In this document: positions 1 to 11,914 of the stretch, one piece after another | Position numbering within the stretch: position 1 is the first letter of the stretch | Layout: each line of letters opens with the position of its first letter | Assembly (NCBI GenBank): GCA_963575745.1 | Contig: CAUYUJ010015841.1 | Span: 97,620-145,119, forward strand | Direction of reading: 5' to 3' | DNA: 47,500 nt | Source: Prorocentrum cordatum | Lineage: Eukaryota > Sar > Dinophyceae > Prorocentrales > Prorocentraceae | Notes under the pieces: model-generated | Seen by the model: the letters and a program-made list of their open reading frames with translations, nothing else | What the model was told of the DNA's origin: nothing | The model's database searches: none | Translations under genes and position numbers: made by a program

Positions 1-116
<116 letters not shown>

Positions 117-1880
117 TTTTTTGTTTAATAAAAAGATGAGAATCTACGATTTTGGCCTCTTCGGGCCGCCCCGGGACGCCTCTCGGATCTTTCTTGGTTC
201 CTCTTGGAGGTTACCTGGGAGCCTCGAGAGCCGTCGGAAGGCTGACTTGAGCTGCTTGGGAGCGTTTTGGACCATCCTCTCGCATTCTGGGGTCGGGCCC
301 TCCTGGAGCGCTGTGGAGGCCCCCCAGAACGCCCGGGGGAGCGGTACTGGGAGCGTTCCCGAGATGTTACGGGAGGTGTGGCCCGGGGCCGGGGGGGCTC
401 TATTGGGGTGCTTCCTGGGGCGTCTTCGGGGCCTCTTTTGGTGTTTTTTCTAGTCTCATGGGGGCCTCTTGGAGAGTGGGCGCTACTTGGAGCCTCTTGG
501 GGTCTCCCGGGGGTCTCTGGGGCCGAAAGGCGCGAATTTCCGGTTCCTCGCGCCACCTTGGGGCGTTCTTGGGCGGTTTGGGCGCCTCGTGGGCCGTCTT
601 GGCCCCCTCGTGGGCCGTCTTGGAGCCCTCTTGGGGGCATCCTCGACCGACTTGGGTGCCTCTTGGGCCGTCTTGGACGCAGTGGAAGCCCAAAAGGCGA
701 AAACGCCAAAAACATCAGTTACACTATAGGAAATCTACGATTGTTGCTGATTCAGGCTCTATTGGAATGCCCCTTGGGGCGTGTTCGGGGACTCTTCTTG
801 TATTCTTGCTGGTCTCTTCGGGACCTCTTGGGGCTTCTTGGGCGTTCCTTGGAGCTTCTTAGGGTCTCTTGGGTGGCCTCTTGGGCCAACTGGCTCGCAT
901 TTTCGGTTCCTCGTCCCCGTCTTGGGCGCCGACTTGGGGCGTTGTTGAGCGGTTTAGGCGTCTCGTGGGCCGTCTTGGCCCCCTCGTGGGCCGTCATGGA
1001 GCCCTCTTGGAAGCATCCTCGACTGGCTTGGGTGCCTCTTGGGCCGTCTTGGACGCAGTGGAAGCCCAAAAGGCGAACACGCCGAAAATAGCAGCTTTCC
1101 CATAGGAAATCGACGATGTTGGGGCTTTATTGGGGTGCCTCTTGGGAGCCTCCTGGGGGTCTCTTGGGGGCCTCTGGGGGCCTCTGGGGGGCCTCTCGGG
1201 GCCTCCTGGGGACCTGTTGGGGCCTCCTGGGAGCCTCTGGGGCCGAAAGCTCGGAATTTGAATATGGTTGTGCCCCTCTGGGACCCCTCTGGGGCTCGTC
1301 CTGTTGCTCTCTTGGGCTGTTTTGGGGACCTCTCGGGCTGTCTTGCGACCCTCTTGGGGTCGTCTTGGAGCCCTCTTGGGAGCCTGTAGGGCAGTCTTGG
1401 GGGCCGCGTGGGCCGTCTTGGACGCAGTGGAAGCGGGACTCTTTTTGTGTTTTTGCTGGTCTCTTCGGTTTCCTGGGGGCCTCTTGGGTCAAATGGCTCG
1501 CATTTTCTGTTCCTCGTCCCCGTTTGGGGCGCCGACTTGGGGCGTTGTTGAACGGTTTAGGCGTCTCGTGGGCCGTCTTGGCCCCCTCGTGGGCCGTCTT
1601 GGAGCCCTCCTGGGGGCATCCTCGACCGGTTTGGGTGCCTCTTGGGCCGTCTTGGACGCAGTGGAAGCCCAAAAGGCGAACACACCAAGAATATCAGTTT
1701 TCCATCGGAAGACGACGATGTTTGCTTGTTGGGGCTCTATGGGGGTGCCCCTTGGAGCGTTTTCGGGGCCTTCGGGAGCCTTATTGGCGTCATGGGAATC
1801 GTCTTGAAAGGCGTCTGGGGCAATCGCTGCGACCTCCTAGGGCCCCCCTGCAGCCTCTTGGGGCCTTGTTGGCCCCAGGT
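117..1880 (+). repeat. Cluster of dispersed CTTGGG-rich repeat family
   Basis: At least three related copies stand head to tail (about 455-735, 740-1105 and 1110-1710) with partial pieces on either side. Each copy is built from degenerate GGGCCTCTTGGG words and ends with a conserved block reading GGGCCGTCTTGGACGCAGTGG followed by AAGCCCAAAAGGCGAA. The first copy ends in GGCGAAAACGCC, a short hairpin (696-707). Both strands stay open for long stretches only because stop codons are rare in this composition; the reading frames carry no recognisable domain. Further copies lie at 10640-11250 (same strand) and 42715-43345 (opposite strand), so this is a dispersed family and not just a local tandem array. 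Confidence 0.85.
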
Positions 1881-2010
1881 AGCCGAAACCTTGCAACAAA
1901 AAATAAGAGGAAATTAGCATGGCGAAGGACCCAACCATATGCAGTTGTGAATACCGCAGTTGTGAATACCATCTTCGCCCGCGCTCCCTAAGTGGCCACG
2001 GCTTCCCGCA

Positions 2011-2215
2011 GGAGCCCGACATGCTCAGGAACACGTTCGTGGCCGTCTTCGCGGGCGCCGACGACGACAAGTACGGCGCCCCTCTGACCGAGGAGCAGAA
2101 GCAGGAGAGGGCTTTGAGAGCCACGGGGGGAGAGGCGGCGTCGCACGTCGACAAGGCGGAGAAGGATGCCCAGGCGCGGCTCTTGAAGCAGCACAACTAT
2201 GGGACCGCGATCCTC
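2011..2215 (+). CDS. Candidate internal exon of unknown protein
   Basis: A ~68-residue coding stretch with mixed, protein-like composition begins after the acceptor-like TTCCCGCAG and ends at ATCCTC|GTGAGG, a good GT donor. It reads EPDMLRNTFVAVFAGADDD, then a charged helical part (LTEEQKQERALRAT... HVDKAEKDAQARLLKQHN). Third codon positions are strongly G or C. I do not recognise the family. No partner exon was found upstream, where only the CTTGGG repeat lies, or downstream, where the exon's last ~18 bases and the start of the presumed intron are the template of an 89-bp satellite. It could be an orphan or pseudo-exon; the boundaries are inferred from splice-like sequence only. Confidence 0.5.
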
Positions 2216-3290
2216 GTGAGGGGTGAGCCGCAATGGCCCGGGGCCGCCATGCGAACCCTGCCATTGGCGCTTTCGGTGGAGCTCTTGCGGGGCCACGATC
2301 CTCGCGAGGGGCGCGCCGAGATGCCCCGAGACCGCCGCGCGAACCTTGCCGCTGAAGGCTTCGGTGGAGCTCCTACGGGGCCACGATCCGATCCTTGTGA
2401 GGGGTGTGCCGACATGGCCCGAGGCCGCTATGCGAGCCCCGCCGCCTTCGACGGAGCTCCCTACGCGGCCACGATCCTCGCGAGGGGCGCGCCGAAATTG
2501 CCCGAGGCCGCCGTGCGAACCCTGCCACTGGCGCCTTCGGCGGAGCTCCCTACGGGGCCACGATCCTCGTGAGGGGTGCGCCGAAATTGCCCGAGGCCGC
2601 CGTGCGAACCCTGCCGCTGGAGCCTTCGGTGGGACTCCCTATGGGGCCACGATCCTCGTGAGGGGTGTGCCGACATGGCCCGAGGCCGCCGCGCGAACCC
2701 TGCCACTGGCGCCTTCGGTGGAGCTCCCTGCGGGGTGACGATCCTTGTAAGGGGCGTGCCGAAATTGCCGAGGCCGCCATGCGAACCTTGCCACTGGGAG
2801 CCTTCGGTGGGGCTCCATGTAGCGCCACGATCCTCGTGAGGAGTGTGCCGAAATGGCCCGAGGCCGCCGTGCGAACCCTGCCGCTGGGGGTCTTCGGTGG
2901 AGCTCCCTACGGGGCCACGATCCTCGTGAGGGGTGCGCCGAGATGCCCCGAGGCCGCCGTGCGAACCCTGCCACTGGCGCCTTCGGTGGAGCTCCCTACG
3001 TGGCCACGATCGTCGTGGGGGGTGTGCCGAAATGGCCCGAGGCCGCCGTGCGAACCCTGCCAGTGGCGCCTTCGGTGGAGCTCCCTACGGGGCCACGATC
3101 CTCGTGAGGGGTGCGCCGAGATGCCCCGAGGCCGCCGTGCGAACCTTGCCACTGGAGCCTTCGGTGGAGCTTCCTACGGGGCCACGATCCTCGTGAGGGG
3201 TGTGCCGAAATAGCCCGAGGCCGCCATGCGAACCCTGCCACTGGAGCCTTCGGAGGAGCTCCTCGTGGGGCCACGAAACGATATACTGGG
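2199..3290 (+). repeat. 89-bp satellite, about 13 units
   Basis: The landmark CCACGATCCTCG or a close variant recurs at about 2205, 2293, 2381, 2469, 2558, 2647, 2736, 2825, 2915, 3004, 3093, 3182 and 3271, giving steps of 88-90 bases. Units diverge by scattered substitutions. Because 89 is not a multiple of three, every frame is read through in turn, so long open frames on both strands here are composition effects. The first unit overlaps the end of the candidate exon at 2011-2215. Confidence 0.95.
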
Positions 3291-3295
3291 TGGGT

Positions 3296-3370
3296 GAAGC
3301 GCAGGGAGGAGGGACGAGGAGAAGAGGAGGAGGAGGAGGACGAGGAGGAGGAGGAGGAGGAGGAGGAGCG
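3296..3370 (+). repeat. (AGG)n purine tract
   Basis: AGG/GAGGAC-rich purine tract directly following the 89-bp satellite. Confidence 0.9.
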
Positions 3371-4779
3371 GGGCACCGTCTCTTCAACACCACAGGGTGG
3401 TCGTGAAATGACGCCCGGGCCCCGCATTTGCTGTCGATGCGCCGGACCCCGGACCCGCCCCCCAGTATATGTACATGTTTTGCGCCTCGGGTTTCCAGGC
3501 GAAAAGATTCAGAAGATCCGAGACGCAACGGACATGAATATCAGTCTTGCCCGCGAGCGCGCGGGAGAGGGAACCGCGAGAGCCCCACCAGCAGGGCGTA
3601 GGCCGCGGCACGAGTTTGCAGAATTCGATGGTGTTCGGTTTGCGCGCACGCGCCGCCAGGCGCGGGGTTGTAGTTTCCCTGAGATCTTGGCGTCGCAATT
3701 AGTTTCACAACGGGCGAGTTTGCCTTGTTTCGGGCCCAGGGACCCTCACAGATCGATCCGGTTTAAAAATTGCCACCGAATGATGGGACCTGGGGGGATT
3801 CAGGAGGTGATTGTTCGCAACGTTGCATGTCGCAACGTCGGATCTCAGGGTTGTAGTCGAGGGCATTGCGGGGGAGGGTGCCAGCTACGGCGCGCAACGT
3901 CCTCGTGAGCAAAAAAGCGAGCGGGCGAGAGCGCGTCTCACCTCCAGGGTCTTCGCGGTGGTCCGGGGATCAGATTTCGAACGGGCTGTTCTCACAGAAG
4001 TCCCACCAGCGTTGCCCCCAGCGTCTCCTTGGAGACCTCGTGGCGACTTCGAGCAGTCCTGAAGAAGTAATAATTTCTCAGAGGAGGCAGGCAATGCCAG
4101 GATTTGCCCTCGCAAAGTCCCGGAGCAATGGACTATCCAGCAGCCCCCATTCTACGAGTTGGAACCCCAGCCCCGTACGAATCTATAGAGATTGGTATTA
4201 TACGCCGGCGTTCTCTTGTATATGATATTATTGTTTGTGGTCCTCATCGTCCCTATCACACCCAAGCGCCGTGGATGACCAAGTTTGCAGCCGATAATGT
4301 CGTCGTGTCGTTGAGCTCCAAGTTGCCCTGATTAGTGGCAAGCCGTCACATCTCAGAGTGAATGCAATTTGATGTTCCAAGCACAGTGTCACCACGTTAA
4401 TGTGCATGAGATGACGACGGGGCGTTCCCCGATGGCGCCCGAATCAGGCCCTAGCGGCGACGTCGAGAACCAGATTGCCCGAGACGTGCCCAACCCATTC
4501 TAAACGCGATGCGACTGCAGTGGAGGCCCATGCCAAGAAACACCCTGCTTGCTTCCAGGGTGCCCTCGGTTTCGATGGTTTTGCTATGGAAAGCGGGACG
4601 TTCCCACCAAAAGTCGGTGAGCGTCCTGGGGTCTGAGGGTTGGGTTTCTTGTGGAAGGTTTCTTGTGGTCGAGCTTCGATTGTAGAAGCAGGACCGCTTA
4701 GCACAAAAGAGAACACGCTGACGGGTCTTCGGTACATCTCATTACACGTTCCGCCAAAAAGTCTCGACTAGATCCGCGC
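3371..4779. other. Unassigned, no gene seen
   Basis: Mixed-composition sequence without long repeat structure. Short open frames exist on both strands, but none shows a domain, a clear coding bias or a convincing pair of splice sites. Local repetition is minor (for example the CGCAACGT words around 3820-3840). Confidence 0.6.
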
Positions 4780-5545
4780 GACCCCTCGCTCCGCTGGGCC
4801 CCCCAGGAACCCACGAACGTAGCGACACCTGCGCGAGGGGCCGCGAGGTCTCGACAAACGATCCGCGCCCCCCCCACCTCCGCTGGGCCTCCCAGGAGCC
4901 CACGGAAAAATGGCAACAATGGCGCGGCTCGCAGCCCGGCGTGGGGGGCGAAGGTCTCGTTTCAGTCCCTTGTACGATCTCACCCCGCTGGGACTCCCAG
5001 GAGCCCACGAAGGTGGCGCCGGTTGCGCAGTGCGCAGCCCCGCAGGGAGGGCGAGGTCTCGTTTGAGTCCCCGTATGATCTCACTCCGTTGGGCCTCTTG
5101 GGAGCCCACGAAAGTTGCGACAGTGGCGCAGTTCGCAGCCCCGGGCGAAGTCACCTGTGGGTCCCGGTTTTACGTCATTCTGCTGGGCCTTCCAGGAGCC
5201 CACGACGGCGGCGACAGTTGCGCAGTTCGCAGCCCCTCGGGGAGGGCGGGGTTTCGTTTTGATCTCCGTGTGACGTCACCCCGCTGGGCCTCCCACGAGC
5301 CCACGAAAGTGGTGACAGTTGCGCAGTTCGCAGCCCCACGGGGAGGGCGAGGCCTCGTGTGGGTGCCCTTGTGTGACGTCACTGCGCTGGACCTCTTAGT
5401 CGCCCACGAAAGTGGCAACACCTGCGCGGTTCGCAGTCTTTCCGGAAGGTGGGGGTCTCGATTAGGTCTCCGTTTGACGTCACTCCGCTGGGCCTCTCAG
5501 GAGCCCACAAAAGTGGCGACGGTTGCGCAGTTCGCAGCTCCGCGT
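4780..5545 (+). repeat. ~100-bp satellite, about 8 units
   Basis: Units begin with CGCTGGGCCTCCCAGGAGCC or a variant near 4791, 4883, 4985, 5085, 5185, 5281, 5384 and 5486. They continue with a CACGAAAGTGGCGAC block, GCGCAGTTCGCAGCCCC and, in several units, TGACGTCAC. Spacing of 92-104 bases is not a fixed multiple of three. Open frames that cross it (for instance 4910-6016, plus strand) change phase from unit to unit and are not treated as genes. Confidence 0.93.
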
Positions 5546-6284
5546 GACAGGAAAGACGCAGATAGGAGGTACGAGGCAGGAGGAGGGATGAGGCGCGGGA
5601 GACAAGAAATGCGCGAGCAGTGCTCTTTTCAAAACGGGAACGCAGCGCAGGAGGGGTGGGAAAAAGAGCAGCATGCATGCAGGAGGCAGAAGGCAAGAGG
5701 AGGAAGGGAAGATGCAGGAGGAGGGAGGAGGCAGGAGGAAGGACAGAGACGACCAAGCAGCGCTCTATTCAAAACGAGAACCCAACACAGGGGGATTGGG
5801 AAAGCACACCTTCTCCACCTCACCCTCCTTGTCATCCTCTTGATCATGGTCCTCCCCCTCCCCCAGAATGGACCGCCTACACGTTTGTCCTGGACCCCTC
5901 GTTACCCATGGAGTTTTGGCGGACTTCTGGCGGCAACAGACCAACAGAAGAACAGGGATGACGACACTTTCTTCCAGCAAGGGACAAGACGAACCGACGT
6001 GATACACATTAACTGAAACAAGTTCAAAAACCGAACAGACGTTCATAAGCTGCGATAGCAGTTTCAAAGACCGCGAAGCGTCGTTTCAGCGATTGGGCTG
6101 GTCGTTTCAGAGAATCCCAGACATCATACAGAATCAAAGACTTGGCACAGTCGTATCAGAGATTGCAACTCCTGGGAGATCAAATTCTGATTTTGCCCTT
6201 GTCCGAAATCCGGCTTTAGCCCGCTGAATCCCGCTGAATCCGGCTTGATCCCGCTTAATCCGAGGCCCGCTCCGACGTAACATC
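5546..6284. other. Purine-rich then unassigned sequence
   Basis: 5545-5770 is a degenerate AGGAGG/GGAAGG tract in which AGCAGTGCTCTTTTCAAAACG (5617-5637) and AGCAGCGCTCTATTCAAAACG (5757-5777) are near-identical 21-mers. 6020-6180 contains degenerate GTCGTTTCAGAGATTG words. 6190-6265 contains repeated TCCCGCTGAATCC words. No gene is visible. Confidence 0.6.
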
Positions 6285-6374
6285 GGGGGCGGCAAAGAGG
6301 GGGGTGATGATTAGGGGGGGGGGGGATATCATGGCGGGTGCCATGATATTTCTCAGATTTCATGGCGCCTCTTC
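6285..6374 (+). repeat. Dispersed ~90-bp repeat, copy 1
   Basis: Matches, on the opposite strand, the sequence at 36013-36099. Shared blocks in order are GGGGCGGC-AAGAGGGG, GTGAT-ATT, a hairpin ATCATGGC...GCCATGAT, CAGATTTCATGG and CTCTTC. The copies differ mainly in the length of the G run. Nature unknown; a small non-autonomous element is possible. Confidence 0.75.
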
Positions 6375-6499
6375 ATATTTCATTACGTCCCTGGCCCCCC
6401 GCTGGGCCGCCCACATGCCGCTGGTCATGATTTGCACCCCCACCTCTTTGACGCCCCCCTCTTTGCCGCTCCCGATAACAGCTCCCCGATGGGGCTCAA

Positions 6500-6720
6500 T
6501 CCTCCTGAGTCCTTCTGACGAAGACCTCCCAGCAGTTGCCTCCTAACGTATGCCTCCCAGTAGTTGCCCGACGACACAGTATGCCTCCCTGACGTATGCC
6601 TCCATAGTAGGGGCCCAGCAGTTGCCTAACGTATACCTCCCTGACGCATGCCTCCTCAGTCCTCCCGACGAAGACCTCCCAGAGTTGCCTCCTTCCGAAG
6701 AAGACCTCCCACACATGGAC
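6500..6720 (+). repeat. Degenerate ACGTATGCCTCCC repeats
   Basis: Degenerate repetition of CGTATGCCTCC, CAGCAGTTGCC and GACGAAGACCTCCCAG words. A ~37-bp block (GAGTCCTTCTGACGAAGACC...) at ~6509 recurs at ~6656. Confidence 0.75.
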
Positions 6721-6728
6721 CTACAGCG

Positions 6729-6765
<37 letters not shown>

Positions 6766-6784
6766 GACCTACAGCGGCGCACCG
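6712..6784 (+). repeat. (CA)n flanked by a direct repeat
   Basis: A (CA)n run of about 16 units (6731-6763) sits between two copies of ACATGGACCTACAGCGGCGCAC. The arrangement looks like a short duplication whose junction expanded. Confidence 0.92.
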
Positions 6785-6911
6785 GGCCCGGGGGGCCCGG
6801 GGCCTCGCCCTCGACCGCCAAGGTGAGTGTCCCGGGCTGCCCGGGGCCCTGCCGGCTCGCCGCAGGCCCTCCAGGATCGAAGATCGCGCGAAGACGGCCA
6901 GAACGGCCCAT

Positions 6912-7036
6912 GACGAGGGAGGAGGGAGGAGGGAGGAGGGGGCAGGGAGGAGGAGGAGGAGGAGGAGGAGGAGGAGAAGGAGGAGAAGGAGGAGGGAGGA
7001 GGAGGAGGGAGGAGGGAGGAGGAGGAGGAGGAGGAG
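6912..7036 (+). repeat. (GGA)n tract
   Basis: GGA/GGGA purine tract. Sequence on to 7440 has no gene-like feature that I can support. Confidence 0.95.
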
Positions 7037-7440
7037 AAAGATTGCCTAAGAGACTTCCAGAACGGCCTCAGAGCCGCACGGACACCTCGAGCCCTCGGCC
7101 CCGTGAGGCCTCCAGGAAGCTCCGAGAGGCCCCCAGCCTCCGAGGCCCGAAGGGGCCTCCACTACGATGTCCATCTGCGGCAATCTGTTTTATTTGTCAT
7201 TGTTCCGCATTGTTTCACCTCGTGTTCCATGTTCGTTCACATGTATTTATATTGGACGGTTCCCCCACTGAACGGTCAACCAGACTTGCCCGCTCATGCG
7301 CGCGACGGGTTCCGAACAATATAATTACGCTACCGAAGAACCCCACATACTTAATTTAAATATGATGTGCTTGCGAATGTTTTTAATATATGCGCAATCC
7401 TGCGTTCTGAGCCGCCGTCGCGAATGTTTCCCTATGTGTC

Positions 7441-9236
7441 ATCCAACGCCATATTGCTTGCCACGCTTTGCGAGCCCGCAACGGATGGGGAGACCACCCC
7501 CAACGCGCCCCCTGTGGTGTCGAGGAAGTGCCACGCCTGCCACGCTTTGCGAGCCCGCAACGGATAGGGAGACCACCCCCAGCGCACCCCGTGTGGTGTC
7601 GAGGAAGTGCCACGCCTGCCACGCTTTGCGAGCCCGAAACGGATAGCGTCCCCACCCACAGCTCCCCCCCGTGTGGTGTCGAGGAGGTGCCACGCCTGCT
7701 ACGCTTTGCGAGCCCGCAACGGATAAGGAGACCACCCCCAGCGCACCCCTTGTGGTGTCGAGGAAGTGCCACGCCTGCCACGTTTTGCGAGCCCGAAACG
7801 GATAGGGAGACCACCCCCAGCGCCCCCCCCTGTGGTGTCGAGGAAGTGCCACGCCTGCCACGCTTTGCGAGCCCGTCACGGATAGGAGACCACCCCCAGC
7901 GCACCCCCTGTGGTGTCGATGAAGTGCAACGCCTGCCACGCTTTGCGAGCCCGTCAAGGATAGGGAGACCAACCCCAGCGCATCCCCTGTGGTGTCGGGG
8001 AAGTGCCACGCCTGCCACGCTTTGCGAGCTCGCAGCGGATAAGGAGACCATCCCCAGCGCACCCCCTGTGGTGTCGAGGAGATGCCACGCCTGCCACGCT
8101 TTGCGAGCCCGTCACGGATAGGGAGACCACCCCCAGCGCAATCCCTGTGGTGCCGAGGAAGTGCCACGCCTGCCACGCTTTTGCGAGCCCGTCACGGATA
8201 GGGTGACCACCCCCAGCGCACCCCTTGTGGGGCCGAGGAAGTGCCACGCCTGCCACGCTGTGCGAGCCCGCAACGGATGGGGAGACCACCCCCAACGCGC
8301 CCCCTGTGGTGTCGAGGAAGTGCCACGCCTGCCACGCTTTGCGAGCCCGCAACGGATAGGGAGACCACCCCCAGCGCACCCCTTGTGGTGTCGAGGAAGT
8401 GCCACGCCTGCCACGCTTTGCGAGCCCGAAACGGATAGCGTCCCCACCCACAGCTCCCCCCCGTGTGGTGTCGAGGAAGTGCCACGCTTGCCACGCCTTG
8501 CGAGCCCGAAACGGATAGCGTCCCCACCCACAGTTCCTCCTTTGTGGTGTCGAGGAAGTGCCACGCCAGCCCGAAACGGATAGCGTACCCACCCACAGGT
8601 CCCCCTTTGTGGTGTCGAGGAAGTGCCACGCCTGCCACGCTTTGCGAGACCGAAACGGATAGCGTCCCCACCCCCAGCTCCCCCCTGTGGTGCCGAGGAA
8701 GTGCCACGCCTGCCACGCCTTGCGAGCCCGAAACGGATATATCCCCACCCACAGTTCTTCCCTTCTGGTGTCGAGGAAGTACCACGCCTGCCACGCTTTA
8801 CGAGCCCGAAACGGATAGCGTCCCCACCCAAAGCTCCCCCCCTGTGGTGTCGAGGAAGTGCCACGCCTGCCACGCTTTGCGAGCCCGAAACGGATAGCGT
8901 CCCCACCCCCAGTTCCCCCTCTGTGGTGTCGAGGAAGTGCCACGCCTGCCACGCTTTGCGAGCCCGAAACGGATAGCGTCCCACCCACAGTTCCCCCCTT
9001 GTGGTGTCGAGGAAATGCCACGCCTGCCACGACTTGCGAGCCCGCAACGGATAGCGTCCCCATCCACAGCTCCCCCCCTGTGGTGCCGAGGAAGTGCCAC
9101 GCCTACCACGCTTTGCGAGCCCGAAACGGATAGCGTCCCCACCCACAGGTCCCCTGTGGTGTCGAGGAAGTGCCACGCCTGCCACGCTTTGCGAGCCCGA
9201 AACGGATAGCGTCCCCACCCACAGTTCCCCCCTGTG
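7441..9236 (-). repeat. 79-bp satellite, about 23 units
   Basis: Unit of 78-80 bases containing GTGCCACGCCTGCCACGC, TTTGCGAGCCC, AACGGATAG, CCCCACCC and TGTGGTGTCGAGGAA. Two sub-types exist: units with AACGGATAGGGAGACCACC dominate the left half and units with AACGGATAGCGTCCCCACC the right half. One unit near 8570 is truncated. Both strands are open for long distances, up to 469 codons on the minus strand (8112-9521), because 79 mod 3 = 1 and all three frames of the unit lack stops. I see no evidence that this is a protein. Confidence 0.97.
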
Positions 9237-9239
9237 CCA

Positions 9240-9445
9240 CGCCTGTGCTGTGCTGTGTTGTATGCTGTGCTGTGCTGTGCTGTGCTGTGTTGCGGTGAGC
9301 TGTGCTGTGCTGTGATGAGCTGAGCTGTGCTGTGCTGTGCTGTGTGCTCTGTGCTGTGCTGTGCTGCGGTGGGCTGTGCTACGCTGTGCTGAGCTGAGCT
9401 GAGCAGTGCTAAGCTGAGCTGAACTGAGCTGTGCTGCGCAGTGCT
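9240..9445 (+). repeat. (GCTGT)n / (GAGCT)n pentanucleotide repeat
   Basis: Pentanucleotide array drifting from GCTGT to GAGCT units, directly abutting the 79-bp satellite at GTGCCACGCCTGTGCTGTG. Confidence 0.95.
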
Positions 9446-10639
9446 GTAAGGAGGAGGGGAGGTGTGAGGTGAGAGGCGGGTGCGACGCGGCAGGGCGGAA
9501 AACCAGAACCCCACTAAGCATGTGGGGAATAACAACCGATAATGTAATAACGGGATTGGGTTTTGATTGTCACTTGTTGGATGCAATTATGACATGCGTG
9601 CGCATTCCGTCTGGATCTGTGATTAACAGTCTAGTAGCGGTGGTTTGCGCGAAGAGTGCGGAATATCTTCCGAGTTGCCCACGAATGGTTCGACGGTCAT
9701 CGGAATATGTTGTCACTTTTTAAAAAGCGAAATCAAAAATGTTCATCCGACCATATTTAAAGCGGAGCAAGTAGTAGAAGTGCTGCGTTGTGTTAGTGCG
9801 GGCGTGTTTTGTGCAACGCCTTGCTCAGCGACGGCGAAATGTTTCCCAAGTAAGTTTTACGTCATCATTCGTTTGTCTGCCGATAGTTGTCTGAGTTCGA
9901 CGTCGTCAACGGACATCGTTTTGCGTTCCCCAGCGTGATCCCGTATAACGTTGGTTCGTCCAACGTTTCACGCCAATAGAGCTATGTTCCCCCGTTTTGG
10001 CCTGTATGCAAATTTGATATTGGCTGTTGGATAGAGAACAAACGAACCGAGGCGAGAAAGGATATTGAAAGAAACATAATCAATCAGCATGCGCATACGT
10101 AATCAAAGGTATTCGGAACATGTATTTTCCCCCTGAAGAAACCGAAAACAATGTCAAATTACTGATGGCCTCAGCGGATAGGTCACCAAATACTGGAGAT
10201 CACCGTCGCGATTTGCATCAGCAGTCCATTAGCAGCGCAATATCACTACATTGAGCGATGTGGCCGTGTCAGCAAAACGGAAATGTCACCCGGTGGTACG
10301 TATGGTGTCACGGAAAAAATGCAGAAATGTTTGTTTCGTCATATCACTGCGGGTCGTCTTTCGGTAGGCCAGGCAATGAATTTGTTACGCGAGACTTTTT
10401 TTTCAAAATAGTGCAGGCATTTCATGTTTGAAATTACTAGACCTATACTACATCAATACGCGTGGTGCGTTGCTTTGCCGCGCGATTTGCAATAGAGTTT
10501 CACCAGAATTGGCAAGTTTTACATATTGGACTACTACGTGGTGAGGCGTGATGCCGCCCAACCAGCATTTGATGCATGCTTCAAGGCGGATGTCGGATTT
10601 CGAAGATTTCAAGATGAATGATGATTGAATCGCTTCACT
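9446..10639. other. AT-richer unassigned stretch
   Basis: Clearly lower GC than its surroundings, no repeats and no reading frame longer than ~100 codons. Nothing recognisable on either strand. Confidence 0.6.
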
Positions 10640-11250
10640 CATTCCGCCGGCCCGTGGGGGCCTCTTGGGGGCCTCTTAGGGCTTCCAAGAGTCCTTTTGT
10701 GGGCCTCTTGGAGCCTCTTGGGGGCCTCTTGGGAGCGTCTTGGGGGCCTCCTGAGGGCTCTTGGGAGCCTCTCTGGCTTCCTGGAGGTCTCTCAGGACCG
10801 AGGGCTCGAAATGTTCTTTCGTGTTCCCCCTCTGGGACCGGTCCTGGGGCGCTCTAAGGGCCCTTTGGGCCGTCTTGGAGGCCTCTTGGGCCGTCTTGTC
10901 GCCTTTTTGGGCCATGTTGTGGCCCTTTTGAGAGCTTTTTGGGCCCTCTTGGGGCGGTCTCGGGGGCTTCTTGGGCCGTCTTGGAGCGCCGGGAAGCCGA
11001 AAAGGTGGAAACACTAAAAATTTGTCCAAAAATTCCGGGAAAGCATTGTGTTTTGCATCTTGGGGCTCTCTTGAGAGTGCTCTTGGAGGCCTCTTGGGGC
11101 GTCTGGGGGCCATTTTGGGCGTCTGGGAGCGATTTTGTGGCATCTTCGAGCTCTCTTGTATCATGTTGGGGGCTCTTAGAGGCCTCTGGACCCTTCTTGG
11201 GCTCTCTGGATGTCTCGAGGGCAGCGCCCAGACGGAAAACCATTTCTGAT
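10640..11250 (+). repeat. CTTGGG-rich repeat family, second locus
   Basis: Same word structure as 117-1880, including the end block GGGCCGTCTTGGAGCGCCGGG followed by AAGCCGAAAAGG. This locus flanks AT-richer DNA on both sides and so has clearer insertion edges than the cluster at the window start. Confidence 0.85.
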
Positions 11251-11872
11251 CCAACCCTGCCGGAGTATTTTTCCTCCGGGAACCCCCAGGGGCCGCCCCC
11301 CGCGCGCGAAGTAGAAATATTGTAAGCAGTTACCGGAAATCTTAGCACGCCTCTGGACCGTTGGGTTGGTGAATGTGCAAACGCACGCTGTCTCAGTTAA
11401 TTAAGCAAGTGCGTATACACGTGTGTGCGAATTGGTCGTTTCCATGTCGCTCTTCCCGTTGTTTAATACAACTGTTGGCTCGTATCCGAGTGATGAAGTA
11501 AGTGGGCAATGCTGAATTGGCGGCCGGTTTTGAATTCAAAGCCATAATTTTTCATGTGACGCATGATGCATGCGCAGTTATGGATCTCTGGCGCGTAACG
11601 CGAGGATATCCAAAAACAAACTATATGAATTAGCATGTCCCGTTCCTCGTAATGGCCGGCCGCACGACAAAGACGTTCTTATGTAGCCGCCATGCATGTT
11701 CCCGAACAAAAGTGGATCGAATTGATCACGCGTTTTTGTCAGCCGCTGTGCTGTCGATGGTGATTGGTTGTAATTCTTAACGATTCGCGCCCCACCAGCG
11801 AGTTTAGTGCCTAATTTAGTCCGATGCTTGTTAGCCGCGCTTCGACGTGACGCCAAGCGATTTGCCGCTACG
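11251..11872. other. Unassigned
   Basis: Moderate GC; no repeats, no convincing reading frame. Confidence 0.5.
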
Positions 11873-11914
11873 TTTTTTTTTTTTTTTTTTTTTTTTTGTT
11901 TTTTTTTTTTTTTG

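Noticed and set aside
125-1991. Repeated open frames sharing GFHCVQDGPRGTQ on the minus strand
   Set aside because: The shared peptide is the translation of the conserved end block of the CTTGGG repeat; no start context, domain or constraint is visible.
5879-6016. Exon after CCCCCAG at ~5867
   Set aside because: Acceptor-like, but the following frame is short, without family resemblance, and no donor stands out.
7441-9236. CRISPR-like array
   Set aside because: Units are contiguous satellite copies without unique spacers, and the context is eukaryotic.
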